From the NCBI RefSeq assembly GCF_014651375.1, contig NZ_BMWT01000004.1, positions 62,001 through 126,000 on the forward strand: a DNA stretch of 64,000 bases, written 5' to 3'. The translations under genes were made by a program, and so were the position numbers. Origin of the DNA: Tateyamaria omphalii. GTDB taxonomy: Bacteria; Pseudomonadota; Alphaproteobacteria; Rhodobacterales; Rhodobacteraceae. Below the pieces are notes generated by a model. The model saw only the letters and a list, made by a program, of their open reading frames with translations. It searched no databases and was not told where the DNA came from. Shown here piece by piece: positions 28,688-37,207 of this stretch (its first letter is position 1; each line of letters starts with the position of its first letter).

Positions 28688-29611
28688 ATGCGGGGCTGGC
28701 TCACTGCTGTTGGATGCGCGCTTGCAGGACCAGCACTGGCCCTGCAACTGGAATTGCCCTCGAACGCCCGCCAGACGGCGGCACGCGACAGCGTGCTCGA
28801 TCGCGTGTCTGTTGCCACCGGACCCTATGAAGATGGGCAGGTGGCGGCAGAGCGCATTGATGGGCCCGTGCAGCGGCGCAGCTACCGCATTCCATCTCCC
28901 GGCCTGACGCCTCTGCAAATCCTGGCTCCTCTGCGCGCGCAGCTTGCAGATGCGGGGTACGACACCTTGCTCGACTGCGACGCCGACGCGTGCGGCGGCT
29001 TTGACTTCCGCTTTGCCATCGACGTGCTGCCTGCCCCGAACATGTATGTGAATGTGCGGGCCTACCATTTTCTCAGCACGCGGCATCCGGACACCGGTGA
29101 CGCAATCTGGGTGCTGACCAGCACCGCCCCCGACGCGGGCTACCTCCAGGTGGTGCAGGTCGGCGCGCAAGAAACGGCTATACCATCAACCCCATCCCCA
29201 ACTGCGGATGTTCCCACAACATCGACCACCGATCTGGGGCAATCGCTGCTTGCATCGGGGTCGGCCATTCTGCGCAGCCTTGATTTTGCGACGGGCACCA
29301 CGAACCTTGGTGAGGGTCCGGCGCCCGAACTCGAACAAATCGCCCAGCTCATGGAAAACCGTCCCAACCTGCGGATTGCAATCGTCGGTCACACGGATTC
29401 GGTGGGTGGGCTTGAGGCGAACATCGCTGTGTCCCGCGCGCGTGCCAATGCTGTGCGGAACCGGTTGGTTGAACGCTATGACGTCTCGCCGAACCGGATC
29501 GAATCCGGGGGTATGGGCTACTTGTCGCCCGTGGCAAGCAACCTGACGGCGCAGGGCCGCGAAGCGAACAGACGTGTGGAAGTCATCGTCTTGGAAGAAA
29601 CGTCAAACTAG
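28688..29611 (+). CDS. OmpA-family protein
   Basis: A 307-residue exported protein. A signal peptide (about residues 1-19, cleaved near ALALQ) precedes an N-terminal domain of unknown fold with a Cys pair (DCDADACGG, about 98-106). A Pro/Thr-rich linker follows (about 165-185), then a C-terminal OmpA-like domain with AIVGHTDSVGGLEANIAVSRARA (a region at about 235-257) and REANRRVEVIVLE at the end. The OmpA domain binds peptidoglycan, so the protein probably tethers envelope layers. It closes a four-gene run with the MoaB-like, GNAT and AhpD-like genes. Confidence 0.85.
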   Translation: MRGWLTAVGCALAGPALALQLELPSNARQTAARDSVLDRVSVATGPYEDGQVAAERIDGPVQRRSYRIPSPGLTPLQILAPLRAQLADAGYDTLLDCDADACGGFDFRFAIDVLPAPNMYVNVRAYHFLSTRHPDTGDAIWVLTSTAPDAGYLQVVQVGAQETAIPSTPSPTADVPTTSTTDLGQSLLASGSAILRSLDFATGTTNLGEGPAPELEQIAQLMENRPNLRIAIVGHTDSVGGLEANIAVSRARANAVRNRLVERYDVSPNRIESGGMGYLSPVASNLTAQGREANRRVEVIVLEETSN

Positions 29612-29636
29612 GCTTCGACCCAACGGATGCGCTGGG

Positions 29637-29786
29637 ATGGGCCTGACCGTTCAGATGCGTGCGGTTCTGGACATCCTTTTCAAACATGGCGATTTGAAAG
29701 TCCCCGAGATTGCGGCCAAGGCGCGAGAAACAGCGCCGCCCGCTCTCGGGCAGCAGCATGCGTTTCCGACGGTTAAGATCGGCTGA
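29637..29786 (+). pseudogene. possible remnant of a MarR-type regulator
   Basis: A 49-residue frame reading LTVQMRAVLDILFKHGDLKVPEIAAKAR before it loses sense. That stretch looks like the first recognition-domain helices of MarR-family proteins (QMRAVLxxLxxxGxLxVPEIAxxL). The wing and dimerisation helices are missing and the remainder is not recognisable in any frame. It starts 25 bp after the OmpA-type gene with only a weak ribosome site. The similarity is short, so this is tentative. Confidence 0.35.
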
Positions 29787-29802
29787 ATCCAGCGTGCGTG
29801 GA

Positions 29803-29824
29803 CCAAGCGGTTGATCCCGCTTGG
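29803..29824 (+). terminator. possible terminator after the OmpA-type gene
   Basis: An eight-pair stem (CCAAGCGG with CCGCTTGG, six-base loop) followed by a pyrimidine-rich stretch (CTTTCATACTTCTGTT) rather than a pure T tract. It lies between the MarR remnant and the convergent lysK. Confidence 0.45.
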
Positions 29825-29866
29825 CTTTCATACTTCTGTTAATTTTCAATGATCTGATCGAACAGC

Positions 29867-29884
29867 TTGTCCCCGCGGGGACAA
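29867..29884. repeat. palindrome TTGTCCCCGCGGGGACAA at the lysK 3' end
   Basis: A perfect 18-bp palindrome directly after the lysK stop. A near-identical copy with one changed base in the arms stands at 31516-31531, upstream of lysK, so the gene is bracketed by two copies. Neither has a T tract, so these do not look like ordinary terminators. Confidence 0.6.
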
Positions 29885-29885
29885 A

Positions 29886-31463
29886 TCAACCCACCAGCTC
29901 TCCGGCAAGCCCTTTTTCGATCAGTGCAATGGTTTCCTGCACGCCGTAAAGGGCAATGAAACCACCAAATCGCGGCCCCTGAGACGCACCCAAAAGCACT
30001 TCGTAAAGTGCTGTGAACCATCCCCTCAGCGGGTCGAACCTGTCGCGGCCGACAGCATAGACAACCGACTGCAATGCCTCGTCTTCGATCGGCCCGTCAT
30101 AGTTTTCCAATTCGGCCTTTAGCGCTTCCAGCGCCTCGCGCTCTTGGTCGGTCGGCAGGCGATAAACCTTGGCCGGTTTCACGAAGTCATTGTAGTAGCG
30201 CACCGCGTGCCCGACGGCCTTGTCCATGCCGGGATGCGTCTCGGGGCCAGTCTCGGGCGCATAGCGGCGGATGAAGCCCCACAGCTTGTCCTTGTCCTCG
30301 GCCTGGCTGACGGATGCGAGGTTCAGCAGCATGGCAAAGGGCACGACCATATCGCTTTCCGGCACGTTGCCGGAATGGATGTGCCATACTGGGTTGGCCG
30401 CCTTGCCCTTGTCGTCCTGTCCCGGGTAAGCGCGCAATTGCTGGTGATATTCATCGACAGCCTTGGGGATGACATCAAAGAACATGCGCTTTGCCGTCTT
30501 GGGCTTCTGGTACATGAAGTACGACAGCGACTCGGTCGAGGCATAGGTCAACCACTCGTCGATGCTGACCCCGTTGCCCGACGACTTCGAGATCTTCTGC
30601 CCCTGATCGTCCAGGAACAGTTCATAGCTGAAGTGGTTCGGCGGGCGCGCACCCAAGGTCCGACAGATCGCATCATAGATCTTTTCGTTGGTGGCGTGTT
30701 CCTTGCCATACATCTCGAAATCGACGCCCAAGGCCGCCCAGCGTGCGCCGAAGTCCGGCTTCCACTGCAGTTTTACGTTGCCGCCTGTAACGGGCAGGGT
30801 CCACTCCTTGCCGGTCTCGTCGTCAAAGGTGACCGTACCGTTCACCGCGTCCACATGCTTCATCGGCACATACATAACCCGGCGGCTTTCCGGATGCAGC
30901 GGCAGGAAAATGGAGTAGCTGGCCGCACGTTCTTCGCGTAGCGACTTCAGCATGATCTTCATCAGATCATCGTATTTCTCAGCACAGCGCAGCAGGATTT
31001 CGTCAAACTGGCCCGAGGCATAGAACTCGCGGGCCGAATAGAATTCGTAGTCGAACCCGAACGTATCCAGAAACCGGCGCAGCATGGCGTTGTTGTGATG
31101 GCCAAAGCTTTCATGCGTTCCAAAGGGGTCCGGCACATCTGTCAGCGGGCGCTGCAGATGCTGTTCCAGCACCTCCGGGTTCGGCACGTTGCCCGGCACC
31201 TTGCGCATCCCGTCAAGATCGTCCGAGAAACAGATCAGCTTGGTCGGGATGTCCGAGATCGCCTCGAAGGCGCGACGCACCATCGTGGTGCGGGCCACCT
31301 CGCCAAAGGTGCCGATATGGGGCAGGCCCGAGGGGCCATAGCCGGTCTCGAACAGCACGTATCCCTTTTCCGGCGGCGCCTTTTCATAGCGTTTGAGCAA
31401 GCGGCGCGCCTCTTCGAACGGCCAGGCTTTGCTGCTCATCGCGGCGTCACGGAAACTCGACAT
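29886..31463 (-). CDS. lysK: lysyl-tRNA synthetase, class I
   Basis: A 525-residue class I LysRS, the archaeal-type enzyme that alphaproteobacteria commonly use in place of class II LysS. The HIGH motif is in [15 protein letters not shown] (about 39-53) and the KMSKS motif reads KISKSSG (about 288-294). The helical C-terminal domain follows. It charges tRNA-Lys with lysine. The ATG at 31463 gives [19 protein letters not shown], the family N terminus; ATGs at 31478 and the longer frame have no ribosome site. The gene is flanked on both sides by a TGTCCCC palindrome. Confidence 0.95.
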   Translation of the reverse strand: MSSFRDAAMSSKAWPFEEARRLLKRYEKAPPEKGYVLFETGYGPSGLPHIGTFGEVARTTMVRRAFEAISDIPTKLICFSDDLDGMRKVPGNVPNPEVLEQHLQRPLTDVPDPFGTHESFGHHNNAMLRRFLDTFGFDYEFYSAREFYASGQFDEILLRCAEKYDDLMKIMLKSLREERAASYSIFLPLHPESRRVMYVPMKHVDAVNGTVTFDDETGKEWTLPVTGGNVKLQWKPDFGARWAALGVDFEMYGKEHATNEKIYDAICRTLGARPPNHFSYELFLDDQGQKISKSSGNGVSIDEWLTYASTESLSYFMYQKPKTAKRMFFDVIPKAVDEYHQQLRAYPGQDDKGKAANPVWHIHSGNVPESDMVVPFAMLLNLASVSQAEDKDKLWGFIRRYAPETGPETHPGMDKAVGHAVRYYNDFVKPAKVYRLPTDQEREALEALKAELENYDGPIEDEALQSVVYAVGRDRFDPLRGWFTALYEVLLGASQGPRFGGFIALYGVQETIALIEKGLAGELVG

Positions 31464-31515
31464 CTCATATGATCCCATGTGGCGGGCCTGCGCCCTATGC
31501 GCGGCCCTGGCTGAC

Positions 31516-31531
31516 TGTCCCCGCAGGGACA
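31516..31531. repeat. palindrome TGTCCCCGCAGGGACA upstream of lysK
   Basis: The second copy of the 16-18 bp palindrome that also follows lysK. It lies about 53 bp upstream of the lysK start, in the gap shared with the divergent TerB gene, so it could be a regulatory site in either promoter. Confidence 0.5.
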
Positions 31532-31607
31532 ATCCCGCCGCTACCTATTGCGGGCCGCCCCAGCCGTCAATATTGAGGGACAAAGCACCAAGAAAGGACA
31601 CCAGATC

Positions 31608-32030
31608 ATGGCCGCTTCACAACTCTCCCTCACGGCGCAGGATGCACTGGTCGCCATGATGATCGCCGTGTCCGCGTCGGATGAAGACATTCGCACCGCC
31701 GAACTGGTCAAGATCAACACGGCCGTGAACAACCTGCCTGTGTTTGCGGGCTACGACCTCGACCGGTTGAACCGCATGGCGCAGATGGTGTTTGACCTGT
31801 TTGAACAGGAAGACGGGCTTGATGCCCTCTTTGGCCTTGTGCGGGAGGCGTTGCCGGATCGCTTGTTCGAAACGGCCTATGCCCTTGCCTGTGACGTCGC
31901 TGCTGCCGATGGAACTTTGGATGAGGCAGAGCTGCGTCTACTGGAAGAGATGCGGTACGAGCTGAACATCGACCGCCTGCATGCCGCCGCCATTGAGCGT
32001 GGTGCACGTGCTCGGCATTTGACGCTGTAG
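31608..32030 (+). CDS. TerB-family protein
   Basis: A 140-residue helical protein of the TerB (tellurite resistance B-like) family. The family pattern is visible in ALVAMMIAVSASDEDIRTAELVKI (a region at about 13-36), with acidic metal-binding loop residues, and in ACDVAAADGTLDEAELRLL (about 95-113), which holds the second acidic loop. TerB-like domains are thought to bind metal ions and occur in stress-response proteins; no tellurite genes are nearby. The ATG at 31608 has an AAAGGA ribosome site. It is divergent from lysK and convergent with the helicase gene. Confidence 0.8.
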   Translation: MAASQLSLTAQDALVAMMIAVSASDEDIRTAELVKINTAVNNLPVFAGYDLDRLNRMAQMVFDLFEQEDGLDALFGLVREALPDRLFETAYALACDVAAADGTLDEAELRLLEEMRYELNIDRLHAAAIERGARARHLTL

Positions 32031-32120
32031 TCCCGTCCCCAAGACATCCCGCCATTTGGGCATCCCGGTCCCGGCATCAATGCGGCGGACAGCAATGGTT
32101 CCGAGCAGCGTATGTGCTGC

Positions 32121-34103
32121 CTATTTCGCTCGGCGTTTTGGCACGGCATTTCCACCTCTGGCGGATTTTGCTGCCGCCGCCCGTGCACGGTTTTTCTTGC
32201 TGCTGGGTTTCCCCTTCGGAGGAGGTGGGCCTTTGGGAGTGCCACTGCGCGGTTTGAAACCGCTGTCTTTGCGGGTCTTCTTGCCAGTTTCCGCTGAACC
32301 TTTGTCGGCTGATGCATCGGGGCCGCGACGGCGCGCCGGTCCGTGCACGGAAGTGTCTGGGCCGTCGACCTTGGACTGCCTGTTGGCCGGTTTTGCGGTT
32401 TTGCGATCTTCTGGCTTGGGCTTGCGACGACGCGGGGCGGGGGCATCATTCCAATCTATTGGCGCGGCGCTGTTTTTGGATGGTTTGTTTTTGAAGGAAC
32501 GGTTGGATTTGGGCCGTTCAAAGGCGGGCAGGTCCGGCGCTTTGTCGAGACGTACAACCTCCTTGGTTCCTTCAATCTTCATCTCGGGACCGATGGCCGC
32601 CAAGAAACCTGCAGCGCTGGTGTCGCGAATCTCGACATAGGATACGTCATCGGCAAGTCGGATTGCGCCGATGTCATCCTTCGTGATGTCGCCTGCCTTG
32701 CACAACATGGGCAGCAAATGGCGCGGCGATGCATTCTGATTGCGCCCTTCAGAGATCGAGAACCAGACGCTTGGTCCAAAAGCAGCGCGGGGTTTCGGCG
32801 CTTCGGCGTTTACCATTCCCAACTCTTCCGGTGCGGAATGGCGGGTTTTGTATTGGCGCAGATACGCGGCGGCGATCTGCTCGGGCGTAAATTGTGCAAC
32901 AAGTTGATCGACCGATGCGCGTTCGCTGTCGACGATCTCGGTTTGCCAGTCATCGCTTGCAAACATGCGAGTCGTATCGCGCTCTGTCACGTCTTCAGCA
33001 GATGGGGCACCGACCCATTCTGCGGTCAACTTCGCAAGCTTCAGGATCCGCTCCGCCTTCTTGCGCGACGATGGCACCACGATCAGCGCGCTGACCCCTT
33101 TGCGGCCTGCGCGCCCGGTGCGGCCCGAGCGGTGCAGAAGGGTTTCGTGGGTTTTTGGCAATTCTGCGTGGATCACCAGATCGAGATTTGGCAAATCGAT
33201 CCCGCGCGCGGCGACATCGGTGGCGACGCATACGCGGGCGCGCCCATCTCGCATCGCCTGCAAGGCGTTTGAACGTTCGCCCTGGCTCAGTTCTCCCGAC
33301 AGGGCAACAACCGGGAATCCACGGTTGGACAGTCGCGCCGTCAACCGTGCGACCATGGCACGCGTGTTGCAAAAAACGATTGCGTTCGGCGCTTCGTAAT
33401 AGCGCAACACGTTGATGATCGCGTTCTCGCCGTCCCGCGGTGCCACCATCATGGCGCGGTATTCGATGTCGGCATGCTGGGTCCGCTCACCCACCGTGCT
33501 GATCCGTTCCGCATCCCGCTGATACCGCGTGGCGAGATTGGCAATTGCGCGCGGAACGGTGGCGGAAAACAGCAGGGTTTGGCGCTCTGCCGGGGTTTCG
33601 TCCAGAATGAATTCCAGATCCTCGCGAAAACCGAGATCCAGCATTTCATCTGCTTCGTCGAGCACCACGGCGCGGATCGCCGAAAGATCGATCGAGCCGC
33701 GCATGATATGATCGCGCAACCGTCCGGGTGTTGCCACAACGATATGCGCACCCCGGGCCAGTGCCCGACGTTCGTCCCTCATATCCATGCCGCCAACGCA
33801 AGAGGTGAGGAACGCACCTGCATCCGCATAGAGCCAACCCAGTTCCCGTTTCACCTGCAACGCAAGTTCCCTTGTCGGGGCGATCACCAGCGCCAATGGC
33901 GCACCGGAAGGGCCAAAGGTGTCTTCTGTTCCCAGCAGTTGGGGGGCAATGGCAAGGCCAAACCCGATGGTTTTGCCCGACCCGGTCTGCGCTGACACCA
34001 GCAGATCGCGCCCCGCCAGTTCGAGTTGCGTGACGGCCTGTTGGACCGGTGTAAGCGTGTCGTAGCCCTTGCGGGCAAGCGCGTCGGCGATGGTGTGTTT
34101 CAC
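32121..34103 (-). CDS. DEAD-box RNA helicase with DbpA-like RNA-binding domain and basic tail
   Basis: About 660 residues. Helicase motifs in order: Q motif LTPVQQAV, motif I AQTGSGKT, PTRELALQ, TPGRLRD, DEAD as VVLDEADEMLD, SAT as LFSATVP, then IVFCNTR, VATDVAARGIDLP and HRSGRTGRAGR. A DbpA-type RNA-binding fold lies at about 455-535, with SVWFSISEGRNQNASPRHLLP. The last 110 residues are Lys/Arg/Pro-rich and disordered. It probably remodels rRNA or mRNA in ribosome assembly or cold adaptation. No ATG fits the start: a GTG at 34103 is preferred, a TTG at 34133 is possible. The gene is monocistronic. Confidence 0.9.
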   Translation of the reverse strand: MKHTIADALARKGYDTLTPVQQAVTQLELAGRDLLVSAQTGSGKTIGFGLAIAPQLLGTEDTFGPSGAPLALVIAPTRELALQVKRELGWLYADAGAFLTSCVGGMDMRDERRALARGAHIVVATPGRLRDHIMRGSIDLSAIRAVVLDEADEMLDLGFREDLEFILDETPAERQTLLFSATVPRAIANLATRYQRDAERISTVGERTQHADIEYRAMMVAPRDGENAIINVLRYYEAPNAIVFCNTRAMVARLTARLSNRGFPVVALSGELSQGERSNALQAMRDGRARVCVATDVAARGIDLPNLDLVIHAELPKTHETLLHRSGRTGRAGRKGVSALIVVPSSRKKAERILKLAKLTAEWVGAPSAEDVTERDTTRMFASDDWQTEIVDSERASVDQLVAQFTPEQIAAAYLRQYKTRHSAPEELGMVNAEAPKPRAAFGPSVWFSISEGRNQNASPRHLLPMLCKAGDITKDDIGAIRLADDVSYVEIRDTSAAGFLAAIGPEMKIEGTKEVVRLDKAPDLPAFERPKSNRSFKNKPSKNSAAPIDWNDAPAPRRRKPKPEDRKTAKPANRQSKVDGPDTSVHGPARRRGPDASADKGSAETGKKTRKDSGFKPRSGTPKGPPPPKGKPSSKKNRARAAAAKSARGGNAVPKRRAK

Positions 34104-34263
34104 GGCGGTTTTTTCTGTATCTCGGCCCGGCAATGCGGCGGCTGCGGAATTGCAGCCCCTGTATCTGCCAAGGGTAAAGACCGCCCCTTATCGGGTGTCC
34201 GATGCATTGTATAGACGGACAACCCCGATTGTAGCGGATTGGCCGTGTGCGCCGGTGTCGCAT

Positions 34264-34293
34264 ACCCCCGGCCCAAGTCGCGGGGCCGGGGGT
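34264..34293. terminator. GC-rich hairpin after the GH64-like gene
   Basis: An eleven-pair stem (ACCCCCGGCCC with GGGCCGGGGGT) with an eight-base loop, 24 bp past the stop of the GH64-like gene on the minus strand. There is no T tract, so it may instead be an mRNA 3' stabiliser or a Rho-type pause. Confidence 0.5.
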
Positions 34294-34316
34294 GATTTAG
34301 AAACGTCTTGTGGTTC

Positions 34317-35702
34317 CTAGGTCCACGCGCCGACGGTCACTGCGACCGTGCCCGACCCGATATTGTACGTGGTTTTCGAGGGCACCTGCCCACCGGAATA
34401 GGCACCGATCGGGGTTTCATCCATGGAAAATCCGTATGCCGCACCGCCCAGCATGATCGGATCCGTGCCTTTCGTCCGGTAGTCGTCGCCATTGACGTCG
34501 CTGCAATGCAGGAATTTTGCATAGAGGTGGCTGGGGGCAGAGCTGCCGTACCACCTTGATGGATCATTCCAGAATGTGGTGCTGTATTCCGGGTCTTCCG
34601 GAAGGAAATCGTCGGAGAATGTGCCGTCCAGCACCACTCCGCGGCAGATGGCTTCCCAAATGGTATCCTGGACCAGCATTGCTTCGCTTTCGCCAACGAT
34701 GCCGGGTGTCAACGTGTCGGTGAAGGCCTGTTGGAACACGTATTGCGCGCCTTGCAAGTCGTTGGGGTTGTTGACCGGGTCAGCACCCAAGGGGTTGTAG
34801 AAATAGTAGGTTTTGTCACCGGCGGAGTTGGTCAATTTGTAGGCCAGCATGTCGGTGCCCGTGTTCGGGTTGGTGTGCGTGATGCAATAGCCCGAGTAAA
34901 CGTTGTGGGGGGCGCTTGCGACAGGAATGCTGATGGCCAGTTTGTTGCCCTCGGTAAAGAAGGCCTGAAGGGTTTGGGTCCAATAGCTCTGCAACCCGCT
35001 GGTGGTTGTATTCGCATAGTTCCCGGTGCTGGCGGCCAGAAAGTCGTTGGGATCGGCGATGGCAAAGAACTGGTTGTCTACCATGGGCGGTGTGTACGTG
35101 CTGTTTGGCATGGGGCCATCATACAGCAGATCAGAAAATGATGCGGCGCCGGGAATACCGGTTTGATTGGCCAGAAACGCGGTGAACGCCTGTCCGACCT
35201 GTTGTCTTGTGACGCCGCTTTGTACGCCATAGCTTTGTGCCGGATTGCCGCCATTTGCAGGGACGGAGAAGCGCAGGTTCAGCCCAAAGCCATTGACCGC
35301 TGACAGGTCAAAGGCGGCATTCATTCCAAACTCGAAGACATCATAAGGGCCTTCGGGGGCAACGCCGGGGGCCGGAAGGTACGGGTATTGCGTGTACATA
35401 AGGACGTCATCGTACACACCATTGTTGTCGATCAGGTTCAGTGCGGCCGGTGCCGTTGGGCAAGCTGTGAACAGCAGCCGATCATTGCCGTTGGTGCTTT
35501 CGTTCAGCACAACCGAAGCGATACTGGAAACCTCGTAGAAAGACAGCGTTGTAGCGCCGGACGCGAGCGGACCGAAAGTGCCATCGCTGCCGAGCACCTT
35601 GAACCCTGTGCTGCCGCCATTGATCCAGCCCGCAACATAAACAGCACCTGTTGGCGCTGTGAGACCGGACTCGTCAGTAAGGGTGATTGTGATGGTTGAC
35701 AT
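34317..35702 (-). CDS. predicted beta-1,3-glucanase/thaumatin-like (GH64-like) protein without signal peptide
   Basis: A 461-residue, mostly beta protein. The layout resembles GH64 enzymes: an N-terminal beta-strand repeat with VYVAGWINGG, an FYEV..SIASVVLNES stretch with NGNDRLLFTACP (about 65-95), a YDVFEFGMNAAFDLSAVNGFGL block (a region at about 126-147), and the ending HCSDVNGDDYRTKGTDPI plus AAYGFSMDETP (about 395-440). GH64 enzymes cut beta-1,3-glucans such as laminarin. No signal peptide is present, which is odd for such an enzyme. The start at 35702 has a TGAGG ribosome site. Identification is from pattern memory only and the catalytic acids were not located. Confidence 0.45.
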   Translation of the reverse strand: MSTITITLTDESGLTAPTGAVYVAGWINGGSTGFKVLGSDGTFGPLASGATTLSFYEVSSIASVVLNESTNGNDRLLFTACPTAPAALNLIDNNGVYDDVLMYTQYPYLPAPGVAPEGPYDVFEFGMNAAFDLSAVNGFGLNLRFSVPANGGNPAQSYGVQSGVTRQQVGQAFTAFLANQTGIPGAASFSDLLYDGPMPNSTYTPPMVDNQFFAIADPNDFLAASTGNYANTTTSGLQSYWTQTLQAFFTEGNKLAISIPVASAPHNVYSGYCITHTNPNTGTDMLAYKLTNSAGDKTYYFYNPLGADPVNNPNDLQGAQYVFQQAFTDTLTPGIVGESEAMLVQDTIWEAICRGVVLDGTFSDDFLPEDPEYSTTFWNDPSRWYGSSAPSHLYAKFLHCSDVNGDDYRTKGTDPIMLGGAAYGFSMDETPIGAYSGGQVPSKTTYNIGSGTVAVTVGAWT

Positions 35703-36001
35703 GTAAACCTCAGAACTTGTTACCAAAGGTGCCTGGAAACGGCACCGTACAAGGATGGATCACACCGGCGGCTCGTCTGTCAACCTGAAGTTGATTTTTC
35801 TTTGTAAAAGTAGATCAATGGGCGTCGTCGGCGCGGGTCACCTTGTGCTGGCGGGTCTGTCGCATGTTCATGTCGGGTGCTTGGGCGAATGCAGTGTCCT
35901 TCCCTGCTGAGCGGGGCGACATCCAAGATACGAATGGCCAACTGGGCTGTATTCAAACCGACGATTGGACACGACCTTTGGCCCTCACAACACTTTCGAA
36001 A
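35703..36001. other. intergenic gap, no gene recognised
   Basis: About 300 bp between the divergent GH64-like and serine hydrolase genes. The frame of the hydrolase stays open through most of it but shows no similarity, and no clear promoter or hairpin was found. Confidence 0.5.
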
Positions 36002-37012
36002 ATGACCCGCCGTACTTTCACCAATACAGGTTTGGCGGCGATGGCAGCGCCCGCTTGCGGCCTATCGCGTGAGCAACAGCCGGCGCGCAGCGTTCCCGGT
36101 TACCAGATTGCGGACATAAATGGTGGGCGTTTGACAACGGGTTACGGCGGCATGGCAACATCACAAGCACCCGTGGACAACGACACGCTGTTTCAGGTTG
36201 CTTCCTGTGCCAAAACCGTGACTGCGTTGGCCGTTATGACACTGGTCCGAGATGGACGTATCGACCTTGATCTGCCGGTTAACAGATATCTTGAGCGCTG
36301 GCAGCTGGCGGGACCTCGGGGTGAAACTGCAACTGCCGCGGATTTGATGTCCCATACTGCGGGAACGACAGTTCATGGATTTGCAGGATATGGGCCGGAT
36401 GAAGACATCCCCGACCTGATGGACATCCTGTCGGGCCGTGCCCCAGCCAATTCCGCGGCTGTGCGGACACGACAGCGGCTGTTTCGCCGGTTCAGATACA
36501 GCGGAGGGGGCACGACTGTCTTGCAGGCTCTGATCGAGGACGTGACGGGAATCGGATTTGCAAACTACACACTGTTTGAGGTGTTGGAGCCGATCGGCGC
36601 TGGCCGCGCAACGTTCGCGATAACGCCGGATGCCGCGTTTGCTCATGGATCGTTTGAAGATGGTCAACCGGTACCGGGTGGGTTCATGCGGCATCCCGAA
36701 AGCGCTGCTGCGGGCCTTTGGGCGACGGCTATTGATCTCGTCAAGGTTCTGGGGGCCATCACATGTTCCCTGCGTGATGAATGCAATGCGATCCTGCCTT
36801 CGGGACTCGCGCGCCGCATGGTGACGCCGGTCAGCGGACAATCTGCGCTGGGCGTATTTGTCGGTGAGGATGCTAGCATTTTCCATGATGGTCGCAATTT
36901 CGGGTTCGATTCCACCATGGCCGCGGACCTGCGCACCGGACGGATCAAGGCCGCGGTCACCAACCGAAATGGAGCCGTCGGGCGTATGTCGGAAGCGCTG
37001 ATTGCGGACTGA
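36002..37012 (+). CDS. serine hydrolase of the beta-lactamase/S12 family
   Basis: A 336-residue protein. The N terminus is a Tat-like signal (MTRRTFTNTGLAAMAAPACG); the Cys at residue 19 may be a lipidation site. The S12 motifs are SCAK (about 68-71) as SxxK, RYSGGG (about 164-169) in the YxN position, a form seen in many family members, and FHDGRNFGF (about 296-304) as the third motif. These enzymes are D-aminopeptidases, esterases or transpeptidase-like proteins; the substrate is not evident. The ATG at 36002 is chosen for the signal peptide. The ribosome site is weak. Confidence 0.78.
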   Translation: MTRRTFTNTGLAAMAAPACGLSREQQPARSVPGYQIADINGGRLTTGYGGMATSQAPVDNDTLFQVASCAKTVTALAVMTLVRDGRIDLDLPVNRYLERWQLAGPRGETATAADLMSHTAGTTVHGFAGYGPDEDIPDLMDILSGRAPANSAAVRTRQRLFRRFRYSGGGTTVLQALIEDVTGIGFANYTLFEVLEPIGAGRATFAITPDAAFAHGSFEDGQPVPGGFMRHPESAAAGLWATAIDLVKVLGAITCSLRDECNAILPSGLARRMVTPVSGQSALGVFVGEDASIFHDGRNFGFDSTMAADLRTGRIKAAVTNRNGAVGRMSEALIAD

Positions 37013-37207
37013 CTATGCTTGGCACCGCCCGTCCCCACAAATGTCTGTCCGGTGTGATCGGCACACCATGCGTCGCGCGGCATGATGTGAACCCGGGTTC
37101 CACGCGTTTGCGCTGTGACTGTCCTTTTCGACAGGGACGGACAGATTTTGCTGCCAAGGACAGGTTCACACACTGGCCTCCGCACCCGTTTTGAGACAGG
37201 GTGCGGG

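Noticed and set aside
31608..32030. Tellurite-resistance operon
   Set aside because: Only a lone TerB-like gene is present, without terC, terD or terZ relatives; the family name does not imply tellurite resistance here.
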